Shown here in pieces: positions 50,554 to 57,825 of a stretch of DNA of 64,000 nt. Every line of letters begins with the position of its first letter. Within the stretch, counting starts at the first letter, position 1. The DNA lies in the NCBI RefSeq assembly GCF_016125955.1, contig NZ_JADEVE010000415.1, forward strand, positions 124,001-188,000. Reading direction: 5' to 3'. The position numbers were made by a program, and so were the translations under genes. Source of the DNA: Acetomicrobium sp. S15 = DSM 107314. GTDB taxonomy: Bacteria; Synergistota; Synergistia; Synergistales; Thermosynergistaceae. The notes below the pieces were generated by a model, which saw only the letters and a list, made by a program, of their open reading frames with translations, had not been told where the DNA came from and did no database searches.

Positions 50554-51317
50554 CGGAGGTCCTGTCCCTTAAGGGAGTCAGCAAGCGTTTCGGCGGCATT
50601 GTGGCGGCTTCCGACGCCTCCTTTGACGTAGAAGAGGGGGAAATATTGGGCATAATAGGGCCGAACGGAGCCGGCAAGACGACGATTTTTAACGTCATAA
50701 CTGGAGTCTACCCGCCCGACGGCGGTTCGCTTTCATTCCGCGGCGTGGCATTGAACGATAAGAGACCTGACGAGATCGTGAGGATGGGGATTGCCCGCAC
50801 CTTTCAGAACATCAGGCTCTTCTCCAACCTGACATGCCTCGCAAACGTGATGACGCCGCTCTTGCAGCGAAAGCGTTACGGCGTATGGCCTTCGCTTTTG
50901 CGCACACGTGCTGTGCGAAGGTGCGAGAAAGAGTCTGAGGAAGAGGCATTTTCCCTTCTTGAGGCGGTTGGGCTTTCCTCCTTTTCTCATCAAAAGGCTT
51001 CATCTTTGCCTTACGGGCTTCAGAGGAAGCTCGAGATAGCCCGTGCCCTTGCCACAAAGCCGACGCTTCTGCTTCTGGATGAACCGGCTGCCGGCATGAA
51101 CCCGGAAGAAGCGAGGGCGCTTTCCGGGCTCGTCCGCGAGATCCACGGCAAATTTTCCCTGACAGTGATGCTCATAGAGCATCACATGGATGTGGTGATG
51201 AGGCTCTGTTCCAGAATCCTGGTCATGAACTTCGGCGCCGTCATCGCTCAGGGTAGGCCGGAAGAGGTTAGAAGGGACGAGAGGGTGCTTTCGGCTTACT
51301 TAGGGAGGAGGGCGTAA
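50550..51317 (+). CDS. livG: Branched-chain amino acid ABC transporter ATPase LivG
   Basis: This 255-residue ATPase has Walker A GIIGPNGAGKTTIFNVITG, the Q-loop ARTFQNIRLFSNLT, signature-like LPYGLQRKLEIARAL and Walker B LLLLDEPAAGMNPEEA. The His switch is in MLIEHHMDVVM. The start is TTG at 50550, overlapping the livM TGA. Confidence 0.93.
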   Translation: MTEVLSLKGVSKRFGGIVAASDASFDVEEGEILGIIGPNGAGKTTIFNVITGVYPPDGGSLSFRGVALNDKRPDEIVRMGIARTFQNIRLFSNLTCLANVMTPLLQRKRYGVWPSLLRTRAVRRCEKESEEEAFSLLEAVGLSSFSHQKASSLPYGLQRKLEIARALATKPTLLLLDEPAAGMNPEEARALSGLVREIHGKFSLTVMLIEHHMDVVMRLCSRILVMNFGAVIAQGRPEEVRRDERVLSAYLGRRA

Positions 51318-52028
51318 ATGATGCTGTCGGCGAAAGACCTCCACGTGCATTACGGTAAGATCCACGCCGTCAGGGGCGTTTCGTTTTATGTGGAAGAAAA
51401 GGAGATCGTCTCCATTGTAGGGGCGAACGGAGCCGGCAAGTCGACCATAATGTGGACGCTGGCTCGCGTCTTGAAACCCTCGTCTGGAAAGATATTCTTT
51501 TTGGGCCTCCCGCTCCCGGAGAAGCCCCACGAAGTCGTGCACAGCGGCATGTGCCTGGTGCCAGAACGCAGAAGGCTCTTCGGCGCGCTCACGGTGAGCG
51601 AAAATCTCGTCATGGGGGCATACATGAGAAAAGACGCCGAGGGCATAAAGCGCGACATGGAGCGGGCTTTTGAGCTCTTTCCGGTCCTCAAAGGGAGACT
51701 GAATCAGATAGCCGGGACGCTCTCAGGCGGAGAGCAGCAGATGCTCGCCATAGCGAGGGCACTCATGAGTTCACCGCGCATGATGCTTTTGGACGAGCCG
51801 TCTTTGGGGCTGGCTCCCATCTTGGTAGATCGCCTTATGGACGCCATCGTCGCCCTGAGGGAGTCAGGCATGACCATCCTTATGGTGGAGCAGAACGCCG
51901 ATAGGGCTCTGGAGATCTCCGACAGGGCCTATGTGCTGGAAGTGGGCGCCATCATCATGGAGGGCCCAGGCAAAGACCTTTTGGGCGATCCCGTTGTGCG
52001 CAAGGCCTACCTCGGCGAGCTCGCCTAA
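51318..52028 (+). CDS. livF: Branched-chain amino acid ABC transporter ATPase LivF
   Basis: This 236-residue ATPase has Walker A IVGANGAGKSTIMWTL, LVPERRRLFGALTVSENL, signature LSGGEQQMLAIARAL and Walker B MMLLDEPSLGLAP. It pairs with LivG. It follows livG without a gap and ends the operon, with simple repeats right after the stop and no clear hairpin terminator. Confidence 0.93.
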   Translation: MMLSAKDLHVHYGKIHAVRGVSFYVEEKEIVSIVGANGAGKSTIMWTLARVLKPSSGKIFFLGLPLPEKPHEVVHSGMCLVPERRRLFGALTVSENLVMGAYMRKDAEGIKRDMERAFELFPVLKGRLNQIAGTLSGGEQQMLAIARALMSSPRMMLLDEPSLGLAPILVDRLMDAIVALRESGMTILMVEQNADRALEISDRAYVLEVGAIIMEGPGKDLLGDPVVRKAYLGELA

Positions 52029-52040
52029 CCCGGCTTCCGC

Positions 52041-52147
52041 ATCACTCATCATTCATCACTCCTCACTCCTCACTCCTCACTCATCACTCATCACTCATCA
52101 CTCATCACTAATCACTACTCATCCACTCTCACATCCACATTCACTTT
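52041..52147 (+). repeat. Long CATCACT/CCTCACT heptamer array
   Basis: About 14 degenerate 7-nt units (ATCACTC, CTCACTC, TTCATCA variants) from 52041 are followed by hexamers (ACTCTCACATCCACATTC). It is the longest of the simple repeat arrays and is the complement of the GTGATGA array at 37148. It fills the gap between livF and the next gene. It is not a CRISPR: there are no unique spacers. Confidence 0.85.
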
Positions 52148-52183
52148 ATGTGCTAAAATGAAATTGCAAGAGGGGGTGCTCCC

Positions 52184-52933
52184 ATGAGCGTATTGCAGGA
52201 CGTGCAGGAACTCCAGGAAACCAGAAAAGAACATGAGCTCAGGCTCGCGAAGCTGGAAAAACTGATGGAAGCCTCGATCTTGGATACCCAGCAACTGAAG
52301 CTTGAGATGCGACTCTTCAGGGACGAAATGCTGGCCTTCAAAGACGAGATGCATGCCTTCAAAGATGAAATGAAGGATTTCAAAGACGAAATGCGCACCT
52401 TGAAGGACGAAATGCTGGCATTCAAGAACGAGATGCGCACCTTCAAGGACGAAATGCTGGCATTCAAGGACGAAATGCGCACGTTTAAGAATGAGATGAA
52501 TCGCCGCTGGGGAGAGCTGGCCAACAAAATGGGCACTCTGGTGGAAGACATCGTATATCCTGGACTGCCCTTTGCCCTGAAGCGCCGCTTCGACCTCGAG
52601 GTGGATATCATCACTCACAATGTGTCGATCAAGGACCCCGAGACCGGCAGCAAGCAGGAGTTCGACGTGGTGGCCATCTGCGGCGACCGGGGCTTTGTGG
52701 TGGACGTAAAGTCCACATATAAGTTTGCTCACCTTGAAAACTTCATCGAAAGGATACTTCCTAAGGCCGCTCGCCTGATACCGCTGCTCGAGGGCAAGTG
52801 CCTTCAGGGGATCATCGCCTCCTTGAGCTTGGGTGAGGACGTGATAAATGCCGCCACCAAGCGCGGGGTTCTGGCGATGACGATGTCCGGCGATTACATG
52901 GACATCGTAAACCCGGAGGCTTTCTCCAAGTAA
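52184..52933 (+). CDS. Coiled-coil protein with nine heptad repeats and a PD-(D/E)XK-like C-terminal domain
   Basis: The protein has 249 residues. After a helical start, residues 43-105 are nine consecutive 7-residue units of the type LAFKDEM/RTFKDEM, a textbook coiled coil. The C-terminal domain (about 120-249) has DIVYPGLPFALKRRFDLEV and the nuclease-like core EFDVVAICGDRGFVVDVKS, where Asp and D-x-K fit a PD-(D/E)XK fold. This resembles a family of uncharacterised repeat proteins common in cyanobacteria and thermophiles. I know no function for it. ATG at 52184 follows GAGGGGGTG. It is flanked by simple repeats on the left. Confidence 0.75.
   Translation: MSVLQDVQELQETRKEHELRLAKLEKLMEASILDTQQLKLEMRLFRDEMLAFKDEMHAFKDEMKDFKDEMRTLKDEMLAFKNEMRTFKDEMLAFKDEMRTFKNEMNRRWGELANKMGTLVEDIVYPGLPFALKRRFDLEVDIITHNVSIKDPETGSKQEFDVVAICGDRGFVVDVKSTYKFAHLENFIERILPKAARLIPLLEGKCLQGIIASLSLGEDVINAATKRGVLAMTMSGDYMDIVNPEAFSK
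52310..52498 (+). repeat. In-frame 21-bp repeats encoding the heptads
   Basis: Nine 21-bp units, most containing TTCAAAGA(C/T)GA(G/A)ATG or TTCAAGGACGAAATG, encode the coiled coil. Neighbouring units such as CTGGCATTCAAGGACGAAATG recur nearly exactly, so unit number could change by slippage or recombination without a frameshift. Confidence 0.85.
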
Positions 52934-53015
52934 AACTATCCTTAATTAGTTGGCATAACTTAGTCGACATAATGTAGATCCGCAGGCATCCTGGATATCA
53001 AAAGGAGTGGGACGA

Positions 53016-54605
53016 TTGCAGCTCAAAATTTTAGGGGCAGCCGGCGAGGTGACCGGTTCGCTTTACCTGCTGGAAGCCGGTGCGAGCCATGTTTTGGTCG
53101 ATTGCGGCACCTTTCAGGGCAGAGACGAGGACAGGCGCAACGCCGAAACTTTCCCATTTGATCCGATCGGTATCGACGCCGTGCTTTTGACCCACGCACA
53201 CCTCGACCATTCGGGTCGCATCCCACTCTTGGTAAAACGCGGCTTCCACGGTCGTATATACGCCACATCACCCACGGTGGAGCTGTGCGATGTCTTGTGG
53301 CGCGATTCCACTCGCCTTATGAAGGAGGAAGCGGAATGGCGCACCAGGAAAAACCGCCGCCGCGGCCTCCCTGCCGTATTCCCTCTGTATGACGAAGCGG
53401 ATGTAGATCAGGCGATGGTTTTGTTTCAACCCACTACCTATGACGACGTCTTCGACGTAGCGCCAGGAATTCGCGTTCGCTTTCGAGACGCGGGGCATAT
53501 GTTAGGCAGCGCCATACTGGAGGTGTGGCTCAAGGAGAACGACGAAGAGGTCAAGGTCGTATTTTCTGGAGACCTCGGGCAGCAGGAATCCGTCCTCGAG
53601 CGCGACCCTGCCGTCGTCGAAGACGCTCATTTTGTGGTGATCGAGTCTACCTACGGCGACCGCAGGCATAAAAGCTGCGCCGAAACGCGAAAAGAATTCG
53701 CATCGATCATGGGAGAAGCCCTCGGCGATCGCTCGAAGGTTTTAATCCCCACGTTTGTCGTAGAGAGGGCGCAGCGCGTGCTGTACGAGCTTTTGCTCCT
53801 CCAGGAAGAGGGGGTATTGCGAGACAACGTTCCCATATACTTAGATTCCCCAATGGGCGTAACAGCCACGGAAATCTATCGCAAATATGCCTCTCTGCTC
53901 TCCGCTGAGCTTCAGGGGAGGCTTTTAAAAGGTGGAGACCCTTTTGCGCCGAAACAGCTAAAAAAAGCGATCACGCCACAAGAGTCGCGGGCCATCAACG
54001 ATGTGCGCCACGCTGTAGTCTTGGCGGGAAGCGGCATGGCTAATGGCGGAAGGATCGTCCACCATTTAAAACATAGTTTGTGGGATCCCAAAAGCCACGT
54101 GATATTTGTGGGCTATCAAGCTACCGGCACGCTGGGACGTCGCATAGTGGAGGGTGAGTCTTATCTGCGCATTGCCGGCGAGGAGGTGCAAGTCAAAAGT
54201 CAAGTGCACACGGTAGGCGGATTTTCCTCGCACGCCGACAGAGGCGATCTGCTTGCGTGGGCCTCTAACTTCAAAACGTCTCCTCTGTTTTTGGTCACAC
54301 ACGGGGAAGCGAAGGCGTCGGAATCGCTTGCCTCAGGGCTTGAGGAGTCGGGTTTTAAAGCCCTCGCGCCTGTTGCGGGTTATACCATCGCCTTGGCGCC
54401 TGAACGCAGGGAGATTCCCATCGTGGCCACCGCCACGAAAAGGGTCAGCGACGATGCGCGGCAAGCTTTACGGGACGTAAATTCGCTCGTGGCGTCCCTC
54501 CTTGGGCAATTGAACGGCACAGAGGATTTAGACGACCTGCTTCCCCTCTTAATGGCAGCGAAGACCCTGCTTGAAACCGCCAACGCCAAGCTCTTAACCC
54601 GTTAA
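53016..54605 (+). CDS. MBL-fold beta-CASP hydrolase with RNA-specificity domain
   Basis: The protein has 529 residues. The metallo-beta-lactamase motif is LTHAHLDHSGRIPLL, with DAGHMLGSAILEV and FSGDLGQ further on. The beta-CASP part has LIPTFVVERAQRVLYELLLL and GSGMANGGRIVHHL, and the C-terminal RMMBL block is VHTVGGFSSHADRGDLL. This is the CPSF/YsiC-like family of RNA (endo)nucleases, smaller than RNase J. TTG at 53016 with AAAGGAG 8 nt upstream is the best start; GTG at 53007 abuts that site. The 73-bp gap before it has no clear promoter. Confidence 0.85.
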   Translation: MQLKILGAAGEVTGSLYLLEAGASHVLVDCGTFQGRDEDRRNAETFPFDPIGIDAVLLTHAHLDHSGRIPLLVKRGFHGRIYATSPTVELCDVLWRDSTRLMKEEAEWRTRKNRRRGLPAVFPLYDEADVDQAMVLFQPTTYDDVFDVAPGIRVRFRDAGHMLGSAILEVWLKENDEEVKVVFSGDLGQQESVLERDPAVVEDAHFVVIESTYGDRRHKSCAETRKEFASIMGEALGDRSKVLIPTFVVERAQRVLYELLLLQEEGVLRDNVPIYLDSPMGVTATEIYRKYASLLSAELQGRLLKGGDPFAPKQLKKAITPQESRAINDVRHAVVLAGSGMANGGRIVHHLKHSLWDPKSHVIFVGYQATGTLGRRIVEGESYLRIAGEEVQVKSQVHTVGGFSSHADRGDLLAWASNFKTSPLFLVTHGEAKASESLASGLEESGFKALAPVAGYTIALAPERREIPIVATATKRVSDDARQALRDVNSLVASLLGQLNGTEDLDDLLPLLMAAKTLLETANAKLLTR

Positions 54606-54631
54606 ACGTAAGCCAGTCGAACCCCCGGTGG

Positions 54632-54659
54632 TTGACAGGGGGAGGGTGCATGGTATAAT
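54632..54659 (+). promoter_or_regulatory. Consensus promoter of the argG T-box transcript
   Basis: TTGACA (54632-54637), a 16-bp spacer and TATAAT (54654-54659) preceded by TGG match the housekeeping consensus at all twelve positions. The transcript would start near 54667, about 410 nt before argG. Confidence 0.9.
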
Positions 54660-54767
54660 TGGCTCTAACATAGCTTTGGGGGTAAGAGCAGTGGCGTTGT
54701 GCGGCCGATTGAGACGAGCCAGACGAATAAGACCTGAGCTTCCCGAGTTCGTTCTTTTTAACGAAGG

Positions 54768-55030
54768 GCGATGAAGGGGAAGAGTAGGTTTTGTGGCTCG
54801 TTGACAGAGAGGGAACGCCGCGGCTGAAAGCGTTCCTCAATTGGCACAAAGCTGAATAGAGCCCCTGAGCCGGCTTCCGAAGAAAGGCCAAGGCCAAGTA
54901 GGAGCCCGGGCGGTCTTCCGTAAAAAGACCTAAAAGAGAGTGGGCAGACCTTAAAATCTTAAGATCTGCCAACAAGGGTGGCACCGCGGGTTAAAGCCCG
55001 TCCCTTTTGACGAAGGGGCGGGCTTTTTTA
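54768..55030 (+). ncRNA. T-box riboswitch (tRNA-Arg sensing) upstream of argG
   Basis: The conserved T-box AGGGTGGCACCGCGG is at 54975-54989. Stem I can be built: lower helix GGGG (54776-54779) with CCCC (54862-54865), AGTA (54783-54786) opposite GAA in the specifier loop, and upper helix GTTTTGTG with CACAAAGC. AGAGA precedes the distal hairpin GGAACGC/GCGTTCC, whose loop holds GCTGAAA. The triplet at the specifier position is AGA (54858-54860), an arginine codon. Uncharged tRNA-Arg(UCU) would then stabilise the antiterminator and switch on argG when arginine is short. The 100 nt between the promoter and stem I hold a separate hairpin (TTCGTT/AACGAA). Confidence 0.88.
54994..55029 (+). terminator. 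T-box-controlled terminator
   Basis: AAGCCCGTCCCTTTT pairs with AAGGGGCGGGCTT around the loop GACG and is followed by TTTTT. Its left arm partly overlaps the sequence that pairs with the T-box in the alternative antiterminator, as expected for this riboswitch. Confidence 0.88.
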
Positions 55031-55077
55031 ATGGGAACACAAAAGATCACAAAATAGTTAAGCAGGAGGGAGTATAA

Positions 55078-56295
55078 ATGGCAAAGGAAAAGGTGGTATT
55101 GGCTTACAGCGGTGGGTTGGACACGTCGGTTGCGGTGAAGTGGCTCCAAGATCAGGGATATGACGTGATCACGTTTACGGCCGACGTGGGGCAGGGCGCA
55201 GTGGATCTGGCTGCCATCAAGGAGAAGGCGCTTAAGACCGGCGCGGTCAAGGCTTACGTGATGGATCTCAAAAAAGAGCTGGTGGAGAACTACGTTTGGC
55301 CAGCTCTTAAGGCCAACGCGATGTATCAAGGCGCTTACCCCTTGAGCGCGGCTCTGTCTCGCCCTCTCATAGCTGCTCATTTGGTCGAGATCGCCGAGGC
55401 CGAAGGCGCCGTGGCGGTGGCTCACGGCTGCACGGGCAAGGGACAGGATCAGGTGCGCATCGAAGTGTGCGCCAAAGCCTTGAAGCCCGATATAGAGGTA
55501 ATTGCTCCCGTGCGCGATTGGCACTATACGAGGGAGCAGGAGCTGGAGATCGCCACCAAACACGGCATACCCGTGCCGCGCGCCGATTCCGGCATCTACA
55601 GCGTCGACGAGAACCTCTGGGGGCGCTCCATTGAGTGCGGACCTCTTGAGGACCCCTGGAACGAGCCGCTATCGGACGCATTCACTATGACGAAGGACCC
55701 GTGGGAAGCGCCTGATAAACCGGAGTATGTGATCATATCCTTTGAGAAGGGTATCCCCGTTGCACTTGATGGAAAGAAGATGGACGGCGTGGATCTCATT
55801 CAGAAGCTGAACGCCATAGCCGGGGAGCACGGCGTGGGCAGGGTCGACATGATAGAAGATCGGCTCGTGGGCTTCAAGAGCCGAGAGGTCTACGAGTGCC
55901 CTGCGGCTATTACACTGATCCAGGCACACAAAGCCCTCGAGAACATGACGCTGTCCAAAGATGTCTTGTCGACCAAGGCGGGACTCGAGAGCAAATACGC
56001 GGAACTGGCCTATGTGGGATATTGGTTTTCTCCCTTGAAAGAGGCGCTCGATGTCTTATTTGACCATATTGAAGGGCATGTGACAGGCGATGTGAGGGTG
56101 AGGCTCTATAAGGGGCAGGCAGTCGTGGTGGGCCTGAAGTCGCCAGAATCGCTCTACAGCCTTGATTTGGCGACCTACTCGGAAGGGGACGCCTTCGATC
56201 ATGAAGCCTCCGTCGGCTTCATCACCATATGGGGGCTGCCCATAAAGACGTGGAGGCAAAAACACCCTGCTCCTTCGGCCAAGGCCTCTAAGTAG
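55078..56295 (+). CDS. argG: Argininosuccinate synthase
   Basis: ArgG condenses citrulline and aspartate with ATP. The ATP pyrophosphatase loop LAYSGGLDTSVAVKWL, AVAHGCTGKGQDQVR, DSGIYSVDENLWGRSIECG and YVGYWFSPLKEALDVL are diagnostic. It has 405 residues. ATG at 55078 follows AGGAGGG. It is monocistronic here and is controlled by the T-box leader. No other arginine genes are in the window. Confidence 0.96.
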   Translation: MAKEKVVLAYSGGLDTSVAVKWLQDQGYDVITFTADVGQGAVDLAAIKEKALKTGAVKAYVMDLKKELVENYVWPALKANAMYQGAYPLSAALSRPLIAAHLVEIAEAEGAVAVAHGCTGKGQDQVRIEVCAKALKPDIEVIAPVRDWHYTREQELEIATKHGIPVPRADSGIYSVDENLWGRSIECGPLEDPWNEPLSDAFTMTKDPWEAPDKPEYVIISFEKGIPVALDGKKMDGVDLIQKLNAIAGEHGVGRVDMIEDRLVGFKSREVYECPAAITLIQAHKALENMTLSKDVLSTKAGLESKYAELAYVGYWFSPLKEALDVLFDHIEGHVTGDVRVRLYKGQAVVVGLKSPESLYSLDLATYSEGDAFDHEASVGFITIWGLPIKTWRQKHPAPSAKASK

Positions 56296-56327
56296 CAAAC
56301 GATAGGCTGAGCTTTCTTTTGCGTAAG

Positions 56328-56353
56328 TGCCCGGAAGAATCCTCTTCCGGGCA
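56328..56353. terminator. Intergenic hairpin between convergent argG and radical SAM genes
   Basis: TGCCCGGAAGA and TCTTCCGGGCA form a perfect 11-bp stem with a 4-nt loop (ATCC). The flanks have only short T runs, so it may be a weak bidirectional terminator. Confidence 0.6.
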
Positions 56354-56367
56354 TCTAATCTCCTAAA

Positions 56368-57270
56368 TTAACTCTCGCTTAGCGCCAATAGGCGCCGCTC
56401 TATGCGAGCCACTGCGCGGGCTTTGTCCGCCACCCACAGGGGGGCGACGAGGCGTGGTGGCTTCGCATCGGCCGTGAGGCGCTGGATGATCGCACCCTCA
56501 GGCAAGCTCGCGATGGCCGATGCCACGATCTCCGCATATTCGTCGAGCGTCAACGGAGCAAATCGCCCGGCTCGGTATTCCTCTTCCAGAGCCGTCCCGC
56601 GGAGCACGTACAGAGGGTGAAATTTGAACGCGCAGACGCCCCAGCTGGCCAACGCGGCGGCAGACCTGGCCAGTTGCAAATCGTCTTCCCCTGGTATGCC
56701 GGCGATGAGGTGGGCGCAAAGGAAAAACTTTCTGTCACGGCAGCGCTTTACGGCTTCTTCTACACAGCTAACGTCATGTCCGCGCCTTAGCCAGCGGAGG
56801 CTCTCTTCCGACAACGACTGGACGCCTATTTCGACCCATACGTCGAGCCCCTCGCCGGCGAGGTCGTCGAAATAGTCGAGCGCATCTTCGGGCAGGAGAT
56901 CCGGCCTCGTGCCGAAGGCCAATCCGACGATCCTGGCGTGTCTTTCGGTGAGCCTTATCGCTTTTTCCACTTCTTCTGCAAGCCTGTCTAAGGGGAGGTT
57001 CGTGGCGGAGTAGCTTTGAAAGTAAAGGATGAGGGCCTGCGCTTTATATCGCGCTCTGATGGCCGCCGCGCCGCTTTTTATCTGCTCCTCGAGCGGTATG
57101 CCGGCCAGCGCCGCGCCGCTTCCGCCGCCTCGCTCGTCGCAGAAGATGCATCCTCCCCTTGAGAGGCCCTCTCTGTGGGGGCATCCTGCACCGAGGTCCA
57201 GGCACAGCTTGTGGACTCTTTCGCCGAACCTCTCCCGCAGGTAAGAAGACCAACTGCGATACGTTTTCAT
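56368..57270 (-). CDS. Radical SAM protein, YhcC/TIGR01212 type
   Basis: The protein has 300 residues. The cluster cysteines are C30, C41 and C44 (CPHREGLSRGGCIFC), the spacing of the YhcC family rather than the classic CxxxCxxC. Other blocks are LILYFQSYSATNLPLDRL, GTRPDLLPEDALDYF, EIGVQSLSEESLRWLRRGHD and LIAGIPGEDDLQ. The family is widespread and its reaction is unknown to me. It follows purE by 39 bp on the same strand and may be the last gene of the purine transcript. Confidence 0.85.
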   Translation of the reverse strand: MKTYRSWSSYLRERFGERVHKLCLDLGAGCPHREGLSRGGCIFCDERGGGSGAALAGIPLEEQIKSGAAAIRARYKAQALILYFQSYSATNLPLDRLAEEVEKAIRLTERHARIVGLAFGTRPDLLPEDALDYFDDLAGEGLDVWVEIGVQSLSEESLRWLRRGHDVSCVEEAVKRCRDRKFFLCAHLIAGIPGEDDLQLARSAAALASWGVCAFKFHPLYVLRGTALEEEYRAGRFAPLTLDEYAEIVASAIASLPEGAIIQRLTADAKPPRLVAPLWVADKARAVARIERRLLALSES

Positions 57271-57309
57271 GTTAATGCCCCGGTCAGCCGGATGCTTTAA
57301 GTAAGTGCC

Positions 57310-57825
57310 TCAGTCAAATGCCTCGTCGGGGGCTGCGGGGAGGCCTTCCAGAGAAGAGCGGGCGCTCTGCACATCGCCGCTGGCCCGCGCCACATAAGAG
57401 TTGAGGCGCTCCCTCAACGCTCCGTCGCTCAGGGACAGTATGCGGGCGGCCATAAGCACCGCGTTTTTTACCCCCCCTATGCCCACCGCGGCCACCGGCA
57501 CGCCGGGCGGCATTTGGGCCACAGAAAGCAGCGCATCTACCCCCTTTAAGGCTCCGGCCTCGAGTGGAACGCCTATCACCGGTATCAGTGTATAGGCGGC
57601 TATTGCGCCTGGAAGCGCAGCAGCGAGGCCAGCCATCGCGATTATTACGCCTATCCCGCGCTCCGCAGCGCGCTTGGCGTAAGATGCCACATCGTCGGGG
57701 GTCCTGTGAGCAGAAGCTATGGTTATTTCGTAAGGAATCGCCAGCTCCTCGAGCAGCTTTGCGGCCTCTTTTCCTCGCTCGAGGTCGGATTTGGATCCGA
57801 TGACGATTCCCACCTTGGCGCTCAT
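57310..57825 (-). CDS. purE: N5-carboxyaminoimidazole ribonucleotide mutase (PurE)
   Basis: PurE makes CAIR in purine synthesis. The N-terminus VGIVIGSKSDLERGKEAAKL and IASAHRTPDDVASYA (catalytic His) are canonical class I. The next conserved block, usually AAHLPG, reads AGLAAALPGAIAAYT, so the second active-site His is replaced by Ala. IGVPLEAGALKGVDALLSV and MPPGVPVAAVGIGGVKNAVL follow. It has 171 residues. An overlapping frame 57314-57832 in another phase is a shadow. The start overlaps purD (ATGA). No purK is in the window. Confidence 0.9.
   Translation of the reverse strand: MSAKVGIVIGSKSDLERGKEAAKLLEELAIPYEITIASAHRTPDDVASYAKRAAERGIGVIIAMAGLAAALPGAIAAYTLIPVIGVPLEAGALKGVDALLSVAQMPPGVPVAAVGIGGVKNAVLMAARILSLSDGALRERLNSYVARASGDVQSARSSLEGLPAAPDEAFD

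Noticed and set aside
52041..52147. Possible CRISPR array in the CATCACT repeats
   Set aside because: Units are 6-7 bp, directly adjacent and degenerate, with no spacers and no cas genes.
54600..54660. Hairpin CCCCC/GGGGG after the beta-CASP gene as a terminator
   Set aside because: The stem overlaps the -35 region of the argG promoter and has no T-tract.
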